A DNA stretch of 8,536 nt from an uncultured Prevotellaceae bacterium (GTDB lineage: Bacteria > Bacteroidota > Bacteroidia > Bacteroidales > Muribaculaceae), in the NCBI GenBank assembly GCA_947254205.1, contig CAMYCE010000095.1:1-8536 (forward strand), written 5' to 3'. Shown here one piece after another: positions 1 to 6,532 of this stretch. Within the stretch, counting starts at the first letter, position 1. Each line of letters starts with the position of its first letter. The position numbers and the translations under genes were made by a program. The notes beneath the pieces are model-generated. The model was not told the DNA's origin, searched no databases, and worked only from the letters and a program-made list of their open reading frames with translations.

Positions 1-305
1 GCTTCGGGCACATCGACTTTGAGCACCGTTTTGCCTTGCAACCCGAATAGCTCAAAGGCAACGTGTTGCTCTGGCCTGCAATACATGCTTGCAGCCTGTT
101 CGATCATGTAGATTTCTTCGTCGCTCGACACCCCTGCAATGTTGCCATTGTCTTTCACACCCACAAGCAAGTGGCCTCCGCTATTATTGGCAAAGGCCGA
201 AATGCTACGGGCGATTTTGCGGGCATCGCTGATTTGAAATTTAAAGTCTTGATGCTCATGCTCGCCCTCTTCAATGAGCGCAATGATATAGTCCTTTTTT
301 GTCAC
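1..305 (-). CDS. AlbA_2 / Schlafen-type ATP-binding domain protein, 3' part cut off by window edge
   Basis: Minus-strand gene of which only the first 101 codons are present. The translation begins (V/M)TKKDYIIALIEEGE and matches the pattern of the Schlafen AlbA_2 domain. An acidic Gly-Glu stretch leads to QDFK (residues 19-22), then KIARSISAFANNSGG (30-44), then HLLVGVKDNGNIAGV (45-59). AlbA_2 proteins are described as putative nucleic-acid or ATP binding, and some act as transcriptional regulators. Short Bacteroidales members are widespread and their role is not established. The start is inferred to be GTG at 303-305, because no ATG lies in frame nearby and the domain begins immediately after it. 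The gene lies 25 bp downstream of the esterase stop codon on the same strand with no terminator between them, so co-transcription is likely. The 12-bp AC/GT repeat at 317-328 lies in that gap. Family assignment is fairly secure; the function is not. Confidence 0.8.
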   Translation of the reverse strand, partial: MTKKDYIIALIEEGEHEHQDFKFQISDARKIARSISAFANNSGGHLLVGVKDNGNIAGVSSDEEIYMIEQAASMYCRPEQHVAFELFGLQGKTVLKVDVPE

Positions 306-316
306 AGCAATAATTA

Positions 317-328
317 GTGTGTGTGTGT
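317..328. repeat. Short GT/AC dinucleotide repeat, six units
   Basis: Twelve bases of alternating GT on the plus strand (AC on the coding strand) lie between the esterase stop codon and the GTG start of the AlbA_2 gene. It occupies the position of the second gene's translation-initiation region. Six units is short for slippage-driven phase variation, so the functional meaning is doubtful. Confidence 0.6.
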
Positions 329-330
329 AG

Positions 331-1542
331 TTACCAGTTGTAGTTATCGGGAGCCGGGATTTCGGGATAGGGTTTATTCACCTCTTTTTGAAATGGCACT
401 TTGCTCCCCTTGAGCACTGCCTCAAGATAGGGCTTTAGCTTTTGAGCATACCAGTAAAAGCCAATATCGGTGAGGTGAATACCATCAACAACTCCTTCGT
501 TGTCGGGGCCCCACAGGTTTTTGTTGTCGATATAGTAGAGGTTGCGCGGATTTTCCTTTTTGAGTTTGAGATAATTTTTGTGAAATTCATAATTTTTTTG
601 TGCCAAATACTTGTTGTAATAGCTACTATAGTGGGTGTAGGAGTATTCCAAGCCTTCAACCATGAAAATGGGGACATCGGGGCGCAAAGTGCGCAATATT
701 TTCACAAACTCATAGGTCAACGTGTCGCACATCATTTTGGTGCAATTGGGCACCGGATCGATGATAAAAGCATGCACATTGGGAATGGTTGCCATGGCTC
801 GAGCCATGCAATAGTCCATTTTGCCTTCTCCACTGAACCCCAAATTCACACACTCCACGTTGAGATCGCGTTGCAAGATGCTGGTTGCCACCATGCCAGG
901 CCGGCAAGCACAACCTCCTTGCATGATGCTGGTGCCATAAAACACAAACTTCTTGTCGTGGCGTGGACTGTTCACTTGTGGCATTTGGATTTGTGCATTT
1001 GGCTCAACACCAATTTCAACCCAGTTCACTCCATCATATAGCGGTAGATACATCATGTATTCATGCATCTCGCCATCAAGTTTGTCAATAAAAATCTTGC
1101 TCTGTATGGAGTCTTTGCGAGGAGTTGCTCCTGAGTAATCTCGATAGGGACGATTGCAGTTTAAAAACACCCACTTGTCGCCATCAAGAATATAGAGATC
1201 CATGCCCTTTATGCCAGTGGGTGCCATGTGTGCCATGGTGAAATTGGAGATGAGATTGTAGCGCACAGCCACACAATGAGAATTGGTGCGAAACCTGATG
1301 GCCTCGCCAGCTGTGCAACGCGAGAGCGAGTAGAGATTGGGCCTCACGCTGTCTTTCATGATAGCTGGCAGTCGGTAGTAGGGCGTTTCGCTGTTGTGAA
1401 AGCCTTTGTTAATCAGTTTAAAGTTTAGGGCGTTGTAGAATTTGAGCGTGTCGGCCTTGGTGAAATCTTGTGCACCAACCGCTAAAAACGATAATAGTGC
1501 AAAAGCCACAATAATGGCAGTTTTTAGTCTAAATGAATTCAT
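331..1542 (-). CDS. Secreted SGNH/GDSL-family esterase with N-terminal GxDLY-type domain
   Basis: The product is a 403-residue probable periplasmic or secreted ester hydrolase. I chose the ATG at 1540-1542 because it starts a clean signal peptide (MNSFRLKTAIIVAFALLSFL, cleavage probably near VGA/Q at residue 24). The open frame extends 35 codons further upstream, but that stretch overlaps the predicted promoter. Residues about 25-190 are a beta-rich N-terminal part containing GMDLY (113-117), which fits the GxDLY domain that precedes Lipase_GDSL_3 catalytic domains. The catalytic part shows block I GTSIMQGG (nucleophile Ser205), a block II Gly in NLGFSGEG, a block III-like IDPVPN (Asn266) and block V DGIH (Asp353, His356), so the Ser-Asp-His set looks intact. 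Family members usually deacylate carbohydrates or small esters. The substrate cannot be read from sequence. It is divergent from the SusC/SusD pair, which suggests a shared substrate. Confidence 0.88.
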   Translation of the reverse strand: MNSFRLKTAIIVAFALLSFLAVGAQDFTKADTLKFYNALNFKLINKGFHNSETPYYRLPAIMKDSVRPNLYSLSRCTAGEAIRFRTNSHCVAVRYNLISNFTMAHMAPTGIKGMDLYILDGDKWVFLNCNRPYRDYSGATPRKDSIQSKIFIDKLDGEMHEYMMYLPLYDGVNWVEIGVEPNAQIQMPQVNSPRHDKKFVFYGTSIMQGGCACRPGMVATSILQRDLNVECVNLGFSGEGKMDYCMARAMATIPNVHAFIIDPVPNCTKMMCDTLTYEFVKILRTLRPDVPIFMVEGLEYSYTHYSSYYNKYLAQKNYEFHKNYLKLKKENPRNLYYIDNKNLWGPDNEGVVDGIHLTDIGFYWYAQKLKPYLEAVLKGSKVPFQKEVNKPYPEIPAPDNYNW

Positions 1543-1586
1543 TTCTTGCTGCAGTATATCTAAAGTGTTAGTCAAAAATGATAAAA

Positions 1587-1617
1587 CAAAATTAGTCAAT
1601 ATTCCACAACCAAGCAA
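1587..1617 (-). promoter_or_regulatory. Bacteroidota-type promoter for the esterase gene
   Basis: Read on the minus strand, TTG (1615-1617) is followed after 20 bp by TAATTTTG (1587-1594). This matches the -33 TTG / -7 TAnnTTTG consensus used by the primary sigma factor of Bacteroides. Transcription would start near 1580, leaving a leader of about 35-40 nt before the ATG at 1542. This placement supports the shorter start chosen for the esterase. Confidence 0.7.
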
Positions 1618-1622
1618 CCCCC

Positions 1623-1643
1623 TTTTTTTGAGCATGCAAAAAA
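1623..1643. promoter_or_regulatory. Inverted repeat midway between the two divergent promoters (possible operator)
   Basis: A run of seven T (1623-1629) and a run of six A (1638-1643) flank GA plus the 6-bp palindrome GCATGC (1632-1637). The palindrome centre (about 1634.5) almost exactly coincides with the midpoint between the two outward-facing -33 elements at 1615-1617 and 1651-1653. That is where a regulator controlling both directions could bind. The repeat is AT-run based and imperfect, so regulator binding is inference. Confidence 0.35.
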
Positions 1644-1650
1644 GCAATAG

Positions 1651-1680
1651 TTGTGAATTTAAATTTTATTGCTACCTTTG
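1651..1680 (+). promoter_or_regulatory. Strong Bacteroidota-type promoter driving the SusCD leader
   Basis: TTG (1651-1653) is followed by exactly 19 bp and then TACCTTTG (1673-1680), a full match to the TTG-N19-TAnnTTTG consensus. I found no comparably good promoter between here and the SusC start, so this is the best candidate for the susC-susD transcript. Transcription should begin around 1685-1688, giving a leader of roughly 275 nt. An independent short transcript starting here is the alternative. Confidence 0.72.
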
Positions 1681-1699
1681 TCGCGGTTTTTGTGCAAAG

Positions 1700-1777
1700 A
1701 TGGTGTTAAAAAGCCGTCGTCGTGATGCACAAAAAAGACTACACAAAACTTCCACCCGCAAAAGCGATAAAAAGTGA
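1700..1777 (+). CDS. Candidate 25-residue basic leader peptide / small ORF
   Basis: An ATG at 1700 opens a 25-codon frame ending in TGA at 1775-1777. It lies about 12-15 nt after the predicted transcription start of the consensus promoter at 1651-1680. The peptide has six Lys, five Arg and one His in 25 residues (clusters KSRRR near the N-terminus and KSDKK at the end), with only two Asp. It has no signal peptide or transmembrane segment, and I do not recognise a family. It could be a leader peptide in the SusCD 5' region, an independent small basic protein, or chance. Its position argues for translation, but Bacteroidota start sites give little Shine-Dalgarno evidence. The same frame is open far upstream through the antisense of the esterase, which weakens the coding argument. 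Confidence 0.35.
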   Translation: MVLKSRRRDAQKRLHKTSTRKSDKK

Positions 1778-1930
1778 TTTTTATATTGGTGGAGACACGA
1801 GAACTTTATTGAATTAATGAACCATGCTTGAGTTTTGTTGTAGCCTCGCCTCAAAAGATTAAGGTGCACCAAGTTGAGTGGTGATGTTGTGACAATCGAT
1901 TCTTGCATGCTTCTTTGTTAAACTTTAAAA

Positions 1931-1945
1931 TTCTCTTGAAGAGAA
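1931..1945 (+). promoter_or_regulatory. 15-bp perfect dyad just upstream of the SusC start
   Basis: TTCTCTT-G-AAGAGAA has seven-base arms around one central base and ends 16 nt before the ATG at 1962. As DNA it resembles an operator. As RNA it can fold only as a short five-pair stem (TTCTC/GAGAA) with a TTGAA loop. A competing pairing, CTTGA (1935-1939) with TCAAG (1951-1955), is possible. Its place next to the start codon would suit control of translation or repressor binding. No regulator is identified. Confidence 0.4.
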
Positions 1946-1961
1946 TACACTCAAGAAAAAC

Positions 1962-4769
1962 ATGACAAAGATTACTCGAGTTAATTTGGCTTGCCTCATG
2001 GCTGCATCACTAACTCTGCCACTGGCATCTCGCGCCAGTAACTTGGCTAGCAACAATCCTGCAGTATCCTCTGCCCCCAAAACTAATACTCCACATCTGG
2101 CTGGGACTGCTGCCGATAGCATCAGCCTCGATGAAATTGTGGTTACAGGACAAGCTGGAGCCATACAGCGGCGCAGGCTCTCCTCCACAATTACCAAGGT
2201 GGGTGAACAAGAACTGCAAAAGTTGCCAGCGGGGCGCATCGACCAAATGTTGCAAAACGCATTGCCCAATGTGCAATTCACTCTTTCTAATGGTCAACCT
2301 GGAACCACTTCAACGATTAAATCACGAGGATTGTCGTCGGCGTTCACCAATTCCACTCCCATTATCTATGTTGATGGCGTGAGAATCGACAATCTCAACA
2401 CGGGTTCCTATCTCAACTATTCAAAAAAAGGATATGGTTCCAACCCCTACACCATTGGAGACATGCCCATGGGCGAGATGGCAGCAACAGGAACACTTGC
2501 CGACATTCCCTTGGAGAGCATCGATCACATTGAATATGTGTCGGGTGGTGCTGCCACCACTATCTATGGTTCAGATGCTGCCAATGGAGTGATTCAACTT
2601 TTCACCAAAAAAGGAACACAAGGCGGTTTTCGTGCCTCTTTTTCAACCGAATTGGGTGTTGATGTGGCCAATAGCCAATACTATCATTTCAAGCGCACCA
2701 AAGAGTTGTTGCATCAAACCGGCTTTGAACAGCGCTATCGTCTCTCGATTGATGTCGGCAACCAAAAATATGGCTATAGCTTGGGAGCAAGCATGAGTCA
2801 AAACACTGGTACAGTGATTCACAATGTGAATGAGAACAAAAAATATGACTTGCGCTTTGGCTCTCACATCAATTTTAACGATAAACTTGAGTATCAAAAC
2901 TCTTTTGGTTTTGTGGCTCAGGATTTTCATCGCAGTCGCAATGGTAATCAAGGTTTTTACACCGGCTTGTGGTTTGCCGAGGGTGCTGCTGCCACCAATT
3001 TCAAATACAAGGCACAAGATGGCACACTGCAAAACTATACTGCCGATATAGATGCGATAGATGACTATGCCTTTGGGCAAATGAAAAATTTTGTGAGCCG
3101 TGCCGAAGCACTGCAAAATTATCGAGAAACGGTTAAGCGTTTTCAAACCTCACAAACTCTCTTGTTCAAGCCCTTGACCAATCTCACATTCAAGGGAACT
3201 TTTGGCATAGATTATCGCGACAACCGCAACAAGGAAATTGTGACCAACGAATATTTGATTCACACCCATGTGAAACCTCAAGGCACAACCGATGCCGGCC
3301 GCATCAACAATTTCAATCGCAACTACTTTGGTCTCACTGCCGACTTGAATGGGCAATATAAACTGTATTCCAATCGCTGGAGCAATATCCTGACTGCAGG
3401 TTTCCAATACTTCAACACCCACGACATGCAAATTGTGGCCAATGGTGCCAATGTGCGCGATGGTGCCAAGGTGATGAGTGGCGCTGCATCGCAACAAGCC
3501 GATGAATGGTTGAGCAATGTGCACAACTATGGTTTTTACATGCAAGACAATGTGGGGCTTTTCAATCGCTATTATCTCGACTTGGGCATGCGCATCGACA
3601 ACAACACGGCCTTTGGCGAGAATGTGAGATGGCAATTTTATCCCAAAGTGGGCTTGTCTTATGTAATGAGCGACGAGGCTTTCTTGAAGTCGATGGTTGT
3701 GAATGGCACAATCAACACATTGCGCCTCTTTTGCAACTATGGTGTGGCAGGAAGCTACCCCCCAGCCTTTGAATATCAAAAAACGATTGATATTTCTTCA
3801 TTTCAAGGAAAACAAGCTGCCACCTTTGGCAAATATGGCAACCCTGATTTAGGCCCCGAGCGCAAGCATTCCTTTGAATTGGGACTGGAGAGCTCATTGT
3901 TTAATCATTTGCTCACCATTGGTTTCAACTACTATTATACACACACTCGCAATGCTATCTTTAGCATTCCAACTCTTCCCTCTTCGGGGCAAAACTCCAA
4001 CTATCTTGCCAATATTGGCGACATTCGCAACAAGGGCGTTGAGCTCAACATGGCGCTCACTCCTGTGCGCACTCATGATTGGACGCTCACATTGCAGTCA
4101 TCGTTCAACACCAACCACAACAAAGTGTTGAGCACTGGTGGCACCTTGCCCTTTGCTATTGGCGGATTTGGTCCCAGCACCATTCAGACGGTTGTTCAAG
4201 AAGGTAAACCAGTGGGATTTTTGCGTGGCAATCAAGCAGTGCTCAACGCCGACAACACGCTCAAGGAAGTACTCTCCCTGCAAGATTTGGGAAGCACACT
4301 ACCCACTTTTTATGGCAACTTTGCCATCGATTTGCGCTACAAAATGTGGCAATTGTGGGTGAGTGGAGACTATCAAACTGGTGCTTATGTGCACTCGTTT
4401 GACCGCCAATTCCGTTTCTTGAAAGGATTGAAAGATAAAGCGATTCCCGAAGCCGCACTTCGAGGGATTTCGCAAAAAGAGTCGTGGTTGAGTTTTACCA
4501 ATTATTTTGTAGAAAAAGCCGATTTCTTGAAAATTAGAAATATTGGGTTGAACTACACCCACCCATTTGCATCAAAAACTGCACACATCAAGAGCATTCA
4601 AGTGGGATTCAATATTTACAATCCTTTGAGTTTCACGGCATCGTCTGTTGATCCCGAAGCATCGCTTGCTGGTGCTCAATTTCAAGGAGCTGTGGCAACA
4701 GGTGGTTTGAACTACTCGACCTATTCACTTCCACGCCAATATGTTGTTTCACTTAAAATCAACTTATAA
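1962..4769 (+). CDS. SusC/RagA-family TonB-dependent outer-membrane transporter lacking the N-terminal CarboxypepD_reg-like domain
   Basis: A 935-residue outer-membrane transporter that would import a substrate delivered by its SusD partner, powered by TonB-ExbBD. An N-terminal signal sequence (about 1-25) and a low-complexity linker lead to a TonB box, DEIVVTG (57-63). The plug follows (about 70-220): SRGLSS (121-126), PIIYVDGVRIDN (133-144) and SGGAATTIYGSDAANGVIQLFTKKG (194-218), the last matching the conserved SusC/RagA signature. The remainder is barrel-like with alternating aromatic strands, ending LPRQYVVSLKINL with a terminal hydrophobic strand. Typical SusC proteins are about 1000 residues or longer and carry a carboxypeptidase-regulatory-like domain before the TonB box; here no such domain fits. 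The plug has an extra stretch around 146-181. The SusD gene follows after 15 bp. Substrate is unknown. Confidence 0.92.
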   Translation: MTKITRVNLACLMAASLTLPLASRASNLASNNPAVSSAPKTNTPHLAGTAADSISLDEIVVTGQAGAIQRRRLSSTITKVGEQELQKLPAGRIDQMLQNALPNVQFTLSNGQPGTTSTIKSRGLSSAFTNSTPIIYVDGVRIDNLNTGSYLNYSKKGYGSNPYTIGDMPMGEMAATGTLADIPLESIDHIEYVSGGAATTIYGSDAANGVIQLFTKKGTQGGFRASFSTELGVDVANSQYYHFKRTKELLHQTGFEQRYRLSIDVGNQKYGYSLGASMSQNTGTVIHNVNENKKYDLRFGSHINFNDKLEYQNSFGFVAQDFHRSRNGNQGFYTGLWFAEGAAATNFKYKAQDGTLQNYTADIDAIDDYAFGQMKNFVSRAEALQNYRETVKRFQTSQTLLFKPLTNLTFKGTFGIDYRDNRNKEIVTNEYLIHTHVKPQGTTDAGRINNFNRNYFGLTADLNGQYKLYSNRWSNILTAGFQYFNTHDMQIVANGANVRDGAKVMSGAASQQADEWLSNVHNYGFYMQDNVGLFNRYYLDLGMRIDNNTAFGENVRWQFYPKVGLSYVMSDEAFLKSMVVNGTINTLRLFCNYGVAGSYPPAFEYQKTIDISSFQGKQAATFGKYGNPDLGPERKHSFELGLESSLFNHLLTIGFNYYYTHTRNAIFSIPTLPSSGQNSNYLANIGDIRNKGVELNMALTPVRTHDWTLTLQSSFNTNHNKVLSTGGTLPFAIGGFGPSTIQTVVQEGKPVGFLRGNQAVLNADNTLKEVLSLQDLGSTLPTFYGNFAIDLRYKMWQLWVSGDYQTGAYVHSFDRQFRFLKGLKDKAIPEAALRGISQKESWLSFTNYFVEKADFLKIRNIGLNYTHPFASKTAHIKSIQVGFNIYNPLSFTASSVDPEASLAGAQFQGAVATGGLNYSTYSLPRQYVVSLKINL

Positions 4770-4784
4770 TTTTTAATAAAAATC

Positions 4785-6218
4785 ATGAACAATACAATAA
4801 AATATAGTCTGATAGCTTGTGCCTCTCTCCTATTCACGGCTTGCGACCTCATTCAACCGGGCGAAATTGAGAGTCCTAATATTGACGAAAATACTTTTTT
4901 GCAAACTCCCAATGCTATGCAGACGTGGGTGACTGGCACCAAAAAATCGCTGGCACAAACAGTGAGCAAATTTTGCTTGCACACCGAAATTATATCCGAC
5001 AACTATTTCAATAATTATACCCGTGAAAGCAAAGTGTTCGACATTCCGCAACTCATGGATACCGACCCCGATATTGAGGAGCTGCAACGCTGTGTGAGCA
5101 ACCTCCGAGAGTCGGCCGATTATGGTTTGAATGTGGTGAGCAAGCACGACAAGCAAGTCACTCAAGAGCATTTGTTCACGCTATTCTACATCAAGGCCTA
5201 TTCCTTTATTCTTGCAGGCGAAAACTTTGTGGCACTCCCCATTGAAACTGGAGGAGAAATCAAGGAGTGGAAAGACCAACTCAAGCTTGCCCTGCCCGTT
5301 CTTGACAGTGCAATGAATCGAGCCGATAGTGTCCAGCAAAAGGCACTTGTTCACACCCTTAAAGCTCGTGTTTACTATCGCTTGGGCGAAGAGAATCAAG
5401 CCATTGCCGAGGCAAGAGCGTCATTGAATTTGTCAAAGCAATTGCTATGGCAAGTCACCTTTGATGGCTTGAATGGCATTGCCAATCTCATGCAAGACGA
5501 TATTTGGAAAACCATGTATCAGCCACTGCCACGTCTTGATTTTCTTGACCCCAAATATTTTCAGCTCAAATCTACCGATGAGTGCCCCATCAACATTGCC
5601 AAGGCCGAAGAAAATCACTTAATTGTGGCCGAAGCAATGCTATCGCAAGGAGAGATAGAGCAATGCAAGCAAGAACTCAAATTGCTCCTTGAATTGGTGA
5701 GTGAACGCAAAGTTCAACAGGGGCTTGCCGACCATTTGGAAGGTCGCTACAATGGAGGCTTTTGGCACTATCCCGACAGCAGTGCCTATGAAGTGGCCGC
5801 TTCGCCACAAGACCCCTATCGCAAAGGGTTGGTGCTCGACCGCAAAGCTCCTCACCTCATCGACATACCCTATATTTCAGGAACTTCGGTAACGCTCGAC
5901 ATGATTAACAACTGCAAGCAAACCGAAGAGTTGTTTGAACTTGTGTACTTGATGCGTCAAGAAATTTTCATTGCCGAGGGGCGACGCATGAATGACTTGG
6001 GCATTAGATTGCCCATTTGCCAAGTTGAAGCCGGGCATCGTGCCGAAGCGCAACCCTATCGTCGGGCCTTCATTCCCCCATTCATTCCTCTTGATCGAGG
6101 TATGGACGCATTTGATTTAGATGTTAAAAATCATCGCGTCACCATCAAGTATAACATGAATAAAATTATTGCGGCCAATCGCAACACCCCATGGGTGGCT
6201 CCATTTGTTCATGATTAA
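4785..6218 (+). CDS. SusD/RagB-family substrate-binding lipoprotein
   Basis: A 477-residue surface lipoprotein predicted to sit as a lid on the SusC barrel and capture substrate. The signal peptide ends in the lipobox LFTAC, with Cys20 as the lipidated residue. TPR-like helices typical of the fold appear around 125-215 (for example ALVHTLKARVYYRLGEENQA at 187-206) and again around 270-300 (NIAKAEENHLIVAEAML). The C-terminal region has LVYLMRQEIFIAEGRRMNDLGIR (386-408), corresponding to the conserved RxxE...EGxRxxDLxR region of SusD/RagB. Length is slightly below the usual 500-600 residues. It is 15 bp downstream of the SusC gene and before a strong terminator, so the two form a two-gene operon. 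The sequence is divergent from starch-type SusD and the ligand cannot be inferred; glycan or peptide are both possible. Confidence 0.88.
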   Translation: MNNTIKYSLIACASLLFTACDLIQPGEIESPNIDENTFLQTPNAMQTWVTGTKKSLAQTVSKFCLHTEIISDNYFNNYTRESKVFDIPQLMDTDPDIEELQRCVSNLRESADYGLNVVSKHDKQVTQEHLFTLFYIKAYSFILAGENFVALPIETGGEIKEWKDQLKLALPVLDSAMNRADSVQQKALVHTLKARVYYRLGEENQAIAEARASLNLSKQLLWQVTFDGLNGIANLMQDDIWKTMYQPLPRLDFLDPKYFQLKSTDECPINIAKAEENHLIVAEAMLSQGEIEQCKQELKLLLELVSERKVQQGLADHLEGRYNGGFWHYPDSSAYEVAASPQDPYRKGLVLDRKAPHLIDIPYISGTSVTLDMINNCKQTEELFELVYLMRQEIFIAEGRRMNDLGIRLPICQVEAGHRAEAQPYRRAFIPPFIPLDRGMDAFDLDVKNHRVTIKYNMNKIIAANRNTPWVAPFVHD

Positions 6219-6244
6219 AAACTAACGTGCTACACGCTATAGTT

Positions 6245-6290
6245 TGAGCGGTTGTCTTTTTGAATTAAGAAGACAACCGCTCACATTTTT
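6245..6290 (+). terminator. Rho-independent terminator of the SusC/SusD operon
   Basis: A perfect 14-bp inverted repeat (6245-6258 with 6270-6283) contains the GC-rich core GAGCGGTTGTC. It can extend by a G-U and two A-U pairs to a 5-nt loop (6262-6266). It is followed by CA and five T (6286-6290). It begins 26 nt after the SusD stop codon and separates that operon from the rprXY unit. Confidence 0.9.
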
Positions 6291-6378
6291 CAGAGACAAG
6301 AACAACCACCCAAAAGAGGCAAAAAACATAGTGTTAAAACTGAAATGAAATTTTTTTTAAAATAAATGCCTCAAAAAT
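6291..6378. other. Intergenic stretch without gene, AT-rich toward its right end
   Basis: Between the terminator and the rprX promoter there is no open frame of note. From about 6335 it becomes very AT-rich, including eight T at 6351-6358, just upstream of the -33 element. Such tracts can act as an upstream promoter element or curved DNA, but nothing specific is identified. Confidence 0.5.
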
Positions 6379-6408
6379 TTGTATTTTCACATTTAATTGT
6401 TAATTTTG
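6379..6408 (+). promoter_or_regulatory. Bacteroidota-type promoter for the rprX-rprY operon
   Basis: TTG (6379-6381), 19 bp, then TAATTTTG (6401-6408) is a full consensus match. The expected transcription start is near 6414, giving a leader of about 120 nt before the ATG at 6533. The leader contains inverted repeats TAGCATT/AATGCTA (6432-6438 with 6459-6465) and TAAACT/AGTTTA (6484-6489 with 6493-6498) that could fold or serve as binding sites. Confidence 0.7.
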
Positions 6409-6532
6409 AAGTCGAGTGTTAAATCAAGCCTTAGCATTGCTTTAATCCCCAATGAAATAATGCTATGGTTCTTGCGTTAATAGTAAACTCAAAGTTTAAT
6501 AACAAGCATTTTAAAACGAGCATCACAGAAAT

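Larger units (their letters stand above)
1681..1961 (+). promoter_or_regulatory. Long 5' leader region of the SusC/SusD operon
   Basis: About 280 bp separates the promoter at 1651-1680 from the SusC start. It contains the small basic ORF (1700-1777) and the dyad at 1931-1945. Between 1785 and 1925 I see no tRNA, recognisable riboswitch or convincing intrinsic terminator. An all-AT 7-bp stem with a GTGA loop (1767-1784) overlaps the end of the small ORF but is too weak to call a terminator. The extent as a leader depends on the promoter assignment. Confidence 0.4.

Noticed and set aside
63..317. An 84-codon plus-strand frame at the left end
   Set aside because: It is antisense to the AlbA_2 domain gene, which has a clear family pattern on the minus strand.
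442..1041. A 199-codon open frame on the plus strand, antisense to the esterase gene
   Set aside because: It is a shadow of the esterase, which has a signal peptide and intact catalytic motifs. The antisense translation shows no domain-like pattern.
1543..1647. Upstream extension of the esterase reading frame to an ATG at 1647
   Set aside because: The extension would run through the predicted promoter and would put 35 residues before a good signal peptide; the start at 1542 fits better.
1442..1777. A 111-codon plus-strand frame that includes the small basic ORF at its end
   Set aside because: Its first part is antisense to the esterase start and crosses both promoters. Only the last 25 codons lie after the predicted transcription start, so only those are considered.
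1767..1784. Hairpin ATAAAAA-GTGA-TTTTTAT as a possible attenuator/terminator
   Set aside because: The stem is entirely A-T with no GC core, so it would be too unstable to terminate transcription.
1672..1908. A 78-codon minus-strand open frame in the divergent intergenic region
   Set aside because: It runs antisense to the SusCD leader, lacks a promoter at its start and shows no recognisable features.
1903..1911. Second copy (inverted) of AGCATGCAA relative to 1631-1639, as a possible paired operator site
   Set aside because: The GCATGC hexamer also occurs several times inside coding regions of this window, so the second copy is plausibly chance.
3150..3779. A 209-codon minus-strand open frame within the SusC gene (and a 167-codon one at 2643-3146)
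   Set aside because: Both are antisense to a clearly coding TonB-dependent transporter, have His/Ile/Val-rich shadow composition and have no promoter or family resemblance.
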